Assembly (NCBI GenBank): GCA_031415695.1
Contig: JANOSH010000020.1
Span: 186,001 to 250,000 of the forward strand
Direction of reading: 5' to 3'
Origin: JANOSH01 sp031415695
GTDB taxonomy: Bacteria > Actinomycetota > Acidimicrobiia > Acidimicrobiales > Ilumatobacteraceae
Length of the DNA stretch: 64,000 nucleotides
Under the pieces are notes generated by a model. That model made no database searches, was not told the DNA's origin, and was given only the letters and a program-made list of their open reading frames with translations. Of this stretch, positions 1 through 9,300 are shown piece after piece. The position numbers and the translations under genes were made by a program. The stretch's first letter is position 1. The number at the start of each line of letters is the position of its first letter.

Positions 1-2
1 GG

Positions 3-1457
3 TTCGGTTGGGCGGTGCTGAAAGCTATCCGTCAGAGCGTCGGGCCAACGTTCATTATCGGGATTCGCCCGGCGCTCGACGAAACGGTCTCCGACGGCAT
101 CGACACCGAGACCGGCCTCGAAATCCTCAAGCGTCTCGAGGCCGACGGGCTGATCGATTTCGTCAACGTCAATCGCGGCCACATCGCGAAGGACCCCGAC
201 CTGGTCGACCTGATCCCGATCCAAGGCATGCGCTCCGCGCCCCACCTCGACTTTGCCGGTGAGATCCGCCGTCACACCAACCTTGCCGTGCTCCACGCTG
301 CCAAAATCGACGATGTCGCCACGGCCCGTCATGCCATCGCCGACGGCAAGGTCGACCTCATCGGTATGACCCGTGCCCAGCTCGCCGACCCCCACCTTGT
401 GCGCAAGATTCTCGAAGGACGCGAAGCCGAGATCCGCCCATGCGTCGGCGCAACGTATTGCCTCGACCGAATCTACGCGGCGGGCGAAGCGCTCTGCATT
501 CACAACGCGGCGACATCACGCGAGGCCACTATGCCCCACGTCATCGAACCCGCCGGTGTGCAGCGGCGCATCGTTATCGTCGGTGCCGGACCGGCCGGGC
601 TCGAGGCCGCCCGGGCCGCGGGCGAGCGCGGCCACCAGATCACCGTGCTCGAAGCCATGCCGTGGGCCGGAGGGCAGATCCCGCTTGCGACACGCAACCC
701 TCGCCGACGCGACCTGATTGGCATTGTCGATTGGCGGCTCTCGGAACTGGCGCGCCTGGGTGTGCAGATCCGTTATGACACCTACGCCGAGCCAGACACG
801 GTGCTCGACCTTGGTCCCGATGTCGTCATCATCGCCACCGGCGGGCTGCCACGAACATCGGACCAAGAAGGCATAGTGGTCGAGGATGGAGCTTCAGTCG
901 CGACGTCGTGGGATGTGCTCGGCGGCGACATCACACCGCGCGGCGATGTGTTGTTTTACGACGACAACGGCACCCATTCGGCCCTGTCGGCCGCCGAGAT
1001 CATCGCCCGCTCCGGCGCCACCCTCGAGCTCGTCACGCCGGAGCGAACGCTCGCTATTGAGGTTGGAGGGATGAACCACGTCCCCTACGCAAGGGCCTTC
1101 AACGAGACCGACACCCGCATCACACTCAACCAACGGGTCCTCGCCGTACGCCCCGAACGCGGACGGCTTTGCGTCGAAATTGGTTCCGATCACAGCCCCC
1201 ACCGCACCACCCGACACGTCGACGCTGTGGTTGCCGACCACGGCACATCGGCGAACGCGGAGCTCTACTTCGCCATGAAACCACAATCGTCGAATCTCGG
1301 AGCCGTCGACTACCTTGCACTCACCGAAGGTCGGCCCCAAACACTCGTGCGAAACGCTGATGGCCGCTACCAGTTGTTCCGAATCGGTGATGCGGTCGCC
1401 AGCCGCAACATCCACGCAGCCATCTACGACGCCCTGCGACTAGTGAAAGACCTGTAA
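3..1457 (+). CDS. NADH:flavin oxidoreductase, old-yellow-enzyme / TMADH-type (5' truncated by window edge)
   Basis: The reading frame is open to the first base, so the true start lies upstream of the window. The visible 484 codons hold the end of an FMN-binding TIM barrel (GMTRAQLADP, typical of the 2,4-dienoyl-CoA reductase / trimethylamine dehydrogenase family), a cysteine cluster near residues 143-161 of the ATG-started part, then a dinucleotide-binding fold (VIVGAGPAGLEAARAAGERG). The family normally demethylates or reduces small substrates with FMN, a 4Fe-4S cluster and FAD/NAD. The cluster reads CVGATYC then 11 residues then C, so the second of the four usual ligands is Ala. Subfamilies acting on N-methylated amino acids seem to share this pattern (from memory), so this need not be a defect. 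The substrate cannot be read from sequence. It converges on the peroxiredoxin-like gene. Confidence 0.85.
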   Translation, partial: FGWAVLKAIRQSVGPTFIIGIRPALDETVSDGIDTETGLEILKRLEADGLIDFVNVNRGHIAKDPDLVDLIPIQGMRSAPHLDFAGEIRRHTNLAVLHAAKIDDVATARHAIADGKVDLIGMTRAQLADPHLVRKILEGREAEIRPCVGATYCLDRIYAAGEALCIHNAATSREATMPHVIEPAGVQRRIVIVGAGPAGLEAARAAGERGHQITVLEAMPWAGGQIPLATRNPRRRDLIGIVDWRLSELARLGVQIRYDTYAEPDTVLDLGPDVVIIATGGLPRTSDQEGIVVEDGASVATSWDVLGGDITPRGDVLFYDDNGTHSALSAAEIIARSGATLELVTPERTLAIEVGGMNHVPYARAFNETDTRITLNQRVLAVRPERGRLCVEIGSDHSPHRTTRHVDAVVADHGTSANAELYFAMKPQSSNLGAVDYLALTEGRPQTLVRNADGRYQLFRIGDAVASRNIHAAIYDALRLVKDL

Positions 1458-1473
1458 CGGCCCGGGCGAGGCC

Positions 1474-1496
1474 GCCAGGGTGAGACTCAACCTGGC
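1474..1496. terminator. Hairpin between convergent genes
   Basis: A GCCAGG/CCTGGC stem of 6 bp, with further pairing TGA/TCA inside, sits 17 bp after the oxidoreductase stop and 26 bp before the end of the opposite-strand gene. The position suits a bidirectional terminator. There is no T-run, so factor-independent termination is only inferred. Confidence 0.45.
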
Positions 1497-1521
1497 GCTG
1501 GATCCGGTTAGCGCCGGCCAG

Positions 1522-1992
1522 CTAGCGCAGCAGGCTTATGATCTTGTCGGGGCCGACGAGATCCCACTGCTGGCTGCCGACCGCGTCGTACACCACGTAG
1601 CCGTCGGTACCGACGATGAATACAGCGGGCTGCTGGCCGAGCGATGCCAGCCTACTAGTGACGTCGTACGCGTTGAACACAGTGCCGTCGGGATCGGGCA
1701 GGATCGCGAACGGGTAGGTATTGGTTTTCAGATGCGACCGGGCATCGTCGACTGAATGCGGTGCAATCGCCACGAGCGTTGCACCGGTGGCGACAATGCG
1801 GTCATGCGTGTCTCGCAACTGCGAGAGATGCTTGCGGCAGAAGGGTCAAAAAAAACCACGGAGGAACACCAGGATAACCGGACCCTTGGCTCGTGCATCG
1901 CTGAGCCGCCACGTGCCTGCGTCCACCGTACCGAGCGAAATCTCGGGCGCTACCGTTCCCTTGGCTGCTGTGCGACTCTGCCGTGTCCCCAT
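1522..1992 (-). CDS. Peroxiredoxin/AhpC-TSA-like protein with in-frame TGA: candidate selenoprotein (UxxC)
   Basis: Read through one TGA, the gene encodes 156 residues of the AhpC/TSA-like redoxin family. It starts at ATG 1992 (in-frame TAG 12 nt upstream, so no longer start is possible). The order is a strand ending ILVFLRGFF, the codon TGA (1846-1848, residue 49), then PFCRKHLSQLRD, so the active-site motif is U49-P-F-C52 where relatives have CPFC or CPYC. Coding similarity continues in the same frame (AIAPHS, PFAILPDPDGTVFNAYDV, AVFIVGTDG) to the stop, so there is no frameshift. A 6-7 bp hairpin begins 19 nt after the TGA (see next entry). Prx-like selenoproteins with UxxC are an established bacterial class. 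The alternative is a nonsense mutation of the catalytic Cys codon. Predicted role: thiol/peroxide reduction in the cytoplasm. Confidence 0.75.
1811..1826 (-). promoter_or_regulatory. Candidate bacterial SECIS stem-loop
   Basis: On the minus strand TCTCGC-AGTT-GCGAGA forms a perfect 6-bp stem (a seventh A-T pair is possible) with a 4-nt loop. Weaker pairing extends outward. The loop begins 25 nt after the TGA and has G as its second base. The bacterial SECIS model asks for a stem-loop with the apical loop about 16-37 nt from the UGA and a G in the first two loop positions, and this fits. Confidence 0.6.
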
Positions 1993-2133
1993 GGTGAAAG
2001 GCTAGTGCGGCATTGTCGGCCTGCCACGTTTCTCGACGTGTCATCCGAAGCACCTCAACTCCGCCGCTTGGGGTCGAGGCGTTTGAGTTGGGCCGGTTTG
2101 GGGTATCACCCCATCCGATCAAAGGAACTCAAA

Positions 2134-2421
2134 ATGACACACGACTTGAAGGACATGGCGGACTCGACTGCGAAACGCATCGCAGGCTTCGTCGATGACG
2201 CCCGGGACCTCGTTGACGAACTGCCGGTTCGCAAGCGGCGGCAATCGCAGCGCAGATCGCGGCTGTTCGGGCGACTCGTCCTCGTAGCCGGCACCTGGTT
2301 TGGTGTGGTTATGGCCTATCGGGCCATTCGCCGCCGATCCGCCAGTGACGAAGTCGTGCTTGACAACTCCGCGAACGGAATGGGTGAACGTCTGAGCCAC
2401 GTCGACTCGTCGGCGGTATGA
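2134..2421 (+). CDS. Small single-pass membrane protein
   Basis: This 95-residue protein starts at ATG 2134 after an AAAGGA ribosome site at 2121-2126; an open frame extends upstream but has no similar signal. The N-terminal half is charged and amphipathic (MTHDLKDMADSTAKRIAGF), followed by a basic patch (RKRRQSQRRSR). One hydrophobic segment lies at about residues 46-63 (RLVLVAGTWFGVVMAYRA), then RRR and an acidic, polar tail. The basic residues on both sides of the helix make topology ambiguous. No family is recognised. It diverges from the peroxiredoxin-like gene across about 140 bp. Confidence 0.6.
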   Translation: MTHDLKDMADSTAKRIAGFVDDARDLVDELPVRKRRQSQRRSRLFGRLVLVAGTWFGVVMAYRAIRRRSASDEVVLDNSANGMGERLSHVDSSAV

Positions 2422-2453
2422 GCGCCCAACGCTGCTGTGATTTTGCCTAATGA

Positions 2454-2478
2454 CCTTCAGCGGGCGATCTGTCTGACG
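2454..2478 (+). repeat. 25-bp exact repeat, copy 1
   Basis: These 25 bases are identical to 14118-14142, where they form the last codons and stop of the TIGR03086-family gene. Here they stand alone, with no gene body attached. The two copies bracket 11.6 kb. Confidence 0.8.
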
Positions 2479-2572
2479 CCGGCAGCACCCACTCGTGGTA
2501 TGGCACGACGGAGAGATCGTTATGCCCGTTGAAGTGATGAACCAATGTTTGCTTAGCCTTAGGTCGACGTGT

Positions 2573-3177
2573 TCAACGCCGAACTACAAGCATCAGGTGG
2601 GTTCGTGTTCGGTGGTGGGCTCCAACCACCGCCGCCGCCGTGCTCGGAGGGTTCTGGATCATCACGGCCCTGACCGATTCCACGCGCACGACCTCGCCCG
2701 CACCCAGCCAACCGGCGAGGGCATGAAGTTCGGCGTCCACCGTGTCGGTTACGGTTCGCGAAATCGGCGCCTCGAAGTGCAGGGCGCTCACGACAAGGCG
2801 TGAACGGTTGGAGTCGAGCGACGCGTCAAGGCGACCAATGAGCCGGTCGTCGTGAAGTATCGGCATGACGAAGTATCCTCATCGCCGAGCGCGCTTGGGT
2901 TTATACAACTCGATCACATGCTCAAATTCGAACAGGTCCATAGTTCTGGCCCGATCATGAACCAACCGGTCGAACGGGGACAGTAGGGCAGTGCGACCCT
3001 CGTAATCCGCGGCGGTTGCATCCGGATCAAGCCGCCACAATTCAGCGACACCGTCGATTTCCACCGGGATCCCGGCGTCAACCGATCGGCGACAGCTTCA
3101 AATCCTGGCGGCCGACACCTATCCAACATCTGCGCCCTTACGGCAAGCCGTCGAGGCGTTTCTCGCTTCTCAGCCAC
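2573..3177 (-). pseudogene. Collapsed YcaQ-like winged-helix (HTH_42) DNA-repair protein gene
   Basis: Three pieces of one YcaQ-like gene survive. Near 3177 an N-terminal piece reads RRLAVRAQMLD...PPGFEAVADRL. In another frame the C-terminal third follows directly (VEIDGVAELWRLDPDA, GRTALLSPFDRLVHDRAR, IELYKPKRARR), then an in-frame TGA at 2879-2881, then GYFVMPILHDDRLIGRLD and the C-terminus (LHALAGWLGAGEVV). YcaQ proteins, which unhook interstrand crosslinks, are about 350-400 residues, so roughly half to two thirds is deleted. The TGA replaces what is usually Tyr or Trp between RR and GYF. Because a large deletion is also present, this TGA is a plain nonsense mutation, unlike the one in the peroxiredoxin-like gene. 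Confidence 0.75.
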
Positions 3178-3323
3178 ACCATAGTCTCGCGCTCAACAAC
3201 ACAAGCTCGTCCCCGTGCGGCAATGAATGTCACCCTTCGTGACCGGCCGCATTTGCGTAGTGAACCCGATCCCCCGGAGGAGAGAATTTGGTCCTGCTGT
3301 TCGTCACATTGTCTCGAATGCCT

Positions 3324-3351
3324 TGACTATGGCCAAGGGTGCGATACATGA
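3324..3351 (+). promoter_or_regulatory. Candidate promoter for the RHS gene
   Basis: TTGACT (3324-3329), a 16-nt spacer and TACATG (3346-3351) resemble a sigma-70-type promoter about 48 bp before the RHS start codon. No operator is obvious. The 3178-3323 stretch before it shows no gene. Confidence 0.4.
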
Positions 3352-3398
3352 TGCACCCGGCGCGGGGGCGCGCTGATTGGCGGAAAAAGGGCGGGAAA

Positions 3399-6300
3399 AT
3401 GAATATTTCACGACGGGCAAAGCTCTGTCTCGGAATGACGGCCATGCTGTTGGTTTCGCAGATCGGCACGCTGGGGTCAGCAACGGCTGCGTCGCTCGAT
3501 GACGGGTTGAATTCCACCCTGAGACGCGAACCGCTTTTGACACCCGAGGCCATCGGCGACGGTTCCATCGATGGTTTGCAGTACGCCGACCCAACCGAGA
3601 ACCTCGCACTCGTCGACCCGCCAGCGCCGAACAACGGCGGCAGCGCCCAGATCACTTACCCGCTGGTCGTGCCGCACGGTCGCGGACTCACGCCTCAGCT
3701 GGAACTGGCATACGACAACGGTGGCGCAAACGGCTGGACGGGTCTTGGTTGGGACGTGTCAGTGGGCAATATCAGCGTCGACACCGAATTCGGTGCGCCG
3801 CGCTTCAGCACCACCCAGGAGACCGAGAGTTACCTGATCAACGGCGACATGATGGTGCCCAACGCCCTCGGTGACACTTGGAGCAACCGCGTCACGGGCT
3901 CCCGTGCCGACTACACGCGCAAAGTCGAAACCGAGTACGCACAGATCATCCGGCACGAAGCGCCGGGCGGCGGTCCGGCCAACTATTTCTGGGAAGTTCG
4001 CGACAAGCTCGGCAACATTTTCTGGTACGGCGGTCAGCCTGACGACGGTGGACCCGACGCCGCGGTGAAGGCCGATGGGCTGCCGTTCACGCCGACCATC
4101 GATCGTTCCGCCACCGAAACCGACCAGAACAACAACATCGTCAAGTGGTACCTGTCAGCCGAGCGTGATGTTGGCGTCAACATGATGCGCTACTCATACC
4201 AGACCGTGCAGTACCGCTACAGCGCCACCGGATGGCTCGCCGTTGCGTCGTGCACGTCGTCGAGTACGACACTGTGTGCCAAACACACCTACCTCAGCAA
4301 AATCGCGTACACCGCAGGGGCGGCCAAATCCGGCCACGCCGAAGATCCGGCATACGAGATCCACTTCTTGCGCGAGTCCACTGTGACGCCTAGCGCGGCG
4401 GTGCGATCCGACCCCATCGTCGATGCTATTGGCGGCTATGTTGATCTCACGATCGACCGCCTCGCCCGGGTCGAAGTTCGTTACGGCGCACCAAACCACG
4501 TGACGCAGACCGATGGTTCGGTGCTCGAACTCGCCCGCACTTATAACCAGATAGCCATGCGGTACGACCTTCATTACACCAAGGGCCCATACGGCAAATC
4601 GCTGCTCACGTCGATAGACCAGATCGGCTCCGATCTCACGACCAAGGAGACCCATCAGTTCGAATACTTCAACGAGGTCACCAACGCGAACGGCGATTAT
4701 GACGGGTTCGGCCCGACCGAGAGTTGGAACACGGGCAACGACCTACCGGCCCGTCAATTGCTCACCGACGAGGCGGAGAACGGTGCGCTCGGATCGTCGG
4801 AAACAAACTCGGGCGAAGGCCATGCTTACATTGGCTTCAACCCGATCTCGCCCACGAAAGTCGGCTCGTTCGGCGGCTCGATCCAGTTGGGCGGCGGTGT
4901 CACCGAGGCGCTGGCCGAGTTCATCGACCTCAACGGTGACACCTTGCCCGACAAGGTGTATCGCGATCCAGCCAGCAACGACGTCGACCGCAATGGCCCA
5001 ATCCGGTTCCGCCTCAACCAGAGCGGCCCGAGTGGGTCGACCACGTTTGGGCCCGAGCAAACCGTCGCCGGGCTAACCAAACTCTCAACCGATGGTGACT
5101 TCGCCATCGAGGGCGCGTTCGAGGCGTTCCCCATCGTTACCATTGCTTTCGGCATCGGCCTCGACGTCACGTGGGGCGAGAACTATTTCAGCGACGTGAA
5201 CAGCGACGGTCTTCCCGATTTCGTGTCGAGCGGCAATGTCTACTTCAACCATCTCAACAACGGCATCCCGACATTTGTGCAGGGCGATAGCTCCGCGACC
5301 GCAGTGCCAATTGCTAGTGGCACACCCGCATCCGTCAGCGTGCCCCAACTTGTGGCCACCGAGACGCAGCTCGCCGAGAAGTCACCGCTGGTCGACACGG
5401 TCCGGCGCTGGGTCGCCCCGTTCGCCGGGACAATCTCGATCTCGGCACCCGTCACATTGCAACCCGTCGGCGGCAGTTCGGTTGACGGCGTACGTGTTGC
5501 CATCCAACACAACACGTCCGAGGTCGCAGCTAGCAACCTTCTCACCACCGGCGCAACTGCATTCACCTCGGCCATCTCGCGCACCGTAGGTGCCGGGGAC
5601 CGCATCTATTTTCGCGTCGGGTCCATCAACGACGGCGCCAACGACCAGGTCACATGGGCGCCGACGATGACGTACACGGCAATCACCGGCGTCGCCGACA
5701 TCACCACCGTTCCACTGGACCAAAATGAGCTCTCGCAAAAGGTGTACAGCGCCAACGCCGACTTTACGCTCGCCGGTCGGCCGGGCTCCAAGGTGCTGAT
5801 GCCGTTGCAAGGCACAACCCGATTCCAGGCCACTGTCCACAAAACCAAGGTCACCACCGACGATCTCAATCTGACGCTCAAGCACAATGGACTGGCCGTG
5901 GCTGGCTCGGTGATCAACATTCCGGCGAGCTTCGTCGGTGATCAAGTACTCGACGTCAGCTTCACTGTTGCTCGTCCGATCATCTCAACCCAGGCCGATG
6001 TCGAACCAATTTACGACTCGGTCGAGGCGTACCTGTCGGTTGACTCCGCCATCGAACTTACGGCCGTGACTTGGAACCCCACGCTGACGTACACCGCCGC
6101 GCAAGACAAGGACGGCAACGCCGTGGCGACCACGGCGCCGAATGGTAGCCCCACGGTCAAAATGGACTTCCCGCCCGAGATCGTGCAGTACCCAACGAGC
6201 TCTCCCGCCGGCATTTCCACGCCGTGGCGGGCCGGTGCCGCCGGGGCGTACAGCGCCCGGGTCACGCTCGGTCGGTCGAGTAACAACGCCGGCGGTAGCG

Positions 6301-9300
6301 GCGTGCTGTCCATCAAAAAGAAGAGTACGCCGAACAACACTCTGGTCTTCCAGCAGGCGTTCACGATCCCGGCCGGTGCTGGCAGTTCTACCTTCGCATT
6401 GAGCGGAGTGTCGATCGAAGCCAACGCCGACTATTGGATCGACGTCACGGTCGCCAGTCCTGACGTTTCGGACTTCATCACGTCGAGCAGCGTCGTCCTA
6501 CGCCCGAATGGTGCGCCGGATGCCGCTACGGATGTGTCGCCGACATCGACCCTACGGGTGTCTGGCCGGCAAGGAATCTTCCCTCTCGCCTATCGCGGCT
6601 GGGCCGTCGCCGGGTACAACGGCAATGGTGCCGCCGCCACCGCCGTAATCGACGAGAACGCCTTCGTCATCAACACTGCTGGCCTGTCGAAGGACACACC
6701 GGTGCAAGAACCGACCGGATTCAACGACACCAACTTTGATCCTCCGACCCCGGACGGTTCGTACGCGTTCATTCCAGCCATCGTGTCCCAGACCATTCCG
6801 GGTCAGCCAACGCCGAACACCTCACCGTCGTGGAAGGGCCAACGCGACAACCTGAGCGCTACAGCCACGGGCGCCCGGTCGTCGCGGCTCGGTTCGGACT
6901 CAGTTACGCTCAGCGCAACCGCAGCAGGAGGCGGCCGGGGCGTCACCCGCATCGGCCTTACCGCTCCGAGCGCAGCGCTGGCGTTCGGCATCGGGCCGCT
7001 GGGCGCGTCATTTGGCGTGGCCCCGAGCTTCGGCCTCGTCGACTTCGAGGACATGAACGGCGACGGTTATCCCGACATCATCAAGCCAGGTTCGGTGCAA
7101 TACACGACGCCTCGTGGCGGCCTGGAAGCCACCACTAGGAACCCGTCCGAGGTGGCCGTTACCAACCAGGACCTGACCTTCGCCGTGACTGGTGGTTTCA
7201 GTTCCGGACTCGTCGACATCAAGGGCAATACCAAGGGCAAAGCCAACGCCAACCAGGGCAACGCCGCGTCAAAGGGCAGCGACGGCAACGAATCGGGCGC
7301 CGGTATCGGACTCGGGCTCGAGGTCAACGCCGAGTGGACGTCACCAAACGCCTCCGGGCCGAGCGACAGCGCACTGCTGTCGGGCGGGACCAACAACCCG
7401 GGTTCCACCTACGCCGATCAAGCGTCGCAAACACCCCAGGATCCTGGCGGAAGCACGGCGCCGATCCAGCAGGCGCTGGCCGACGTTAACGGTGACGGTT
7501 TGCCGGACCGCGTGTATACGAACCCGAGCGGAGTATGGGCGAAGTACAACCTCGGCTACGACTTTGCCGACGCTCCGGTCAAGCTGGCGACGGGCGGATT
7601 CGAATCGCAGGAGTCGTACTCTGGCGGAGTATCGTTTGGGTTCAGCACGCCGTGGGCCGACTTCGGTGGTGGCGTAGCTCTCAACTGGGATGTCGACTTG
7701 TCCCGCTACTCATGGCGTGATGTAAACGGCGACGGCATCCTCGACCAGATCCACAAGATCAACAACTCAGATGCACCCACCGTGGCCTTCGGTACCGGTA
7801 CCGGCATCCTCCCGCCGGTGCAGTACGGCGCGATGTTTAGCACGACGGTGGCCGGCACAGACGCCGGTCAGCAGGTCAGCATGGATCGCACCACCAGCTT
7901 GGGCGGCGGCTTCGAGTTCACCATCTCGATCGGCCCTCTGTGTCTCGTGGCGTGTTACCTCATCATCAATCCGGGCGCGAGCTTCCAGAACAGCATCAGC
8001 TCGACCGAGATTGATCTGACCGACGTTGACGGCGACGGTTACGCCGACTCGGTGAAGTCCACCGACGACAACGTGATGTCGGTGAAGCGAAACAAGCAGG
8101 GTCGTACCAACATGCTAAAGACCGTGCGCAACCCGCTCGGTGGCATGTACTCACTCGACTATCAGCGGTACGGCAACACCATCGACCACCCCGACTCGGT
8201 GTGGGCCCTCAAGCAGGTCGACGTCAATGATGGTCGGCCCGGCGATGGTGTCGACGTTTCCCGCACCACCTATACCTTCAGCGGGTTGAAGTACGACCGG
8301 CTGCATCGTGAGTCGCTCGGCTTTAGCCAGATCACCGCCGACGAGCGCGACGCCGCCGCCAACAATATCCTGCGCAAGACGCGCTACGAGTACCTCAACG
8401 ACAACGTGTTCGTCGCCGGTCTGGAAAAGGCCGTCACGGTCATGGATCCGGCCGGTGCGTATTTGCGGTCCAACGAAACGTCATGGGCGCTGCGCAACAT
8501 TTTGACCAATGGCAGCGCCGTGCCCAGCAACACGGTGGCGAGCCTCACATCGGTCGCGTCCTTGACTGCTTCGTACGCCCCGCTTCTCACCCAGACCCGT
8601 GAGCTCTGGCACCTCGGCGACGGAACGACAACGCCCGCTGAGGAGACCCGCATCACGTTTACGTACGACAAGTTCGGCAACGTGCTCACACAGTTCGACG
8701 AGGGTGAACTCGAGGACCAGAACGACGATGTGCTAGCCACCTACACGCAGTCGACATGCTCGAACGCCACCGAGTTCTATAACGGAGGTACTACCCCGAG
8801 CGGCGACTACATTGGTTGCAACAACGGCACCACACACCCGTCTCCCTTGTGGGATGCCAACCTTTGCTACACATGGGTGCGGCTGCCCGTGCACATCGTC
8901 ATCACGAACGGCAAAACCGGTGCCGCAATGGTGACCTACCGAGAACGTGACGGCGCGCCGGCCGTATGCAACAACAACTCGGTAACCCACGTCGAGGAAT
9001 CGATCGGCGGCGGCGCCGTTTCGTTGACTGAGCTGCGATACGACGACTGGGGCAGTTACAACCGCATCGTGTACCCCGACAGTGAGACCGGCAGACGTTA
9101 TGCCGTGGAATACACATACGACCCCGACAGCCATGGCAACATCGCCCAGGTCCAGGAGTACGAACTCGTGGCCGCCAGCGCCGCCGAGTTCCTCGGTGAC
9201 GGTTTTAGTCTCACCACACCGCTCGTAGGGATGGTGTCGAGCGCAACGTTCGACCCGATCTCGGGTCGGGTAAGCAAACGCCTAGACGCGAACAACAACG

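Noticed and set aside
1846..2881. TGA read as tryptophan throughout (alternative genetic code), suggested by two in-frame TGAs
   Set aside because: Many intact genes here end in TGA and are followed at once by the next start (ATGA/GTGA overlaps), so TGA is a working stop. The two cases are explained separately (selenocysteine candidate; pseudogene).
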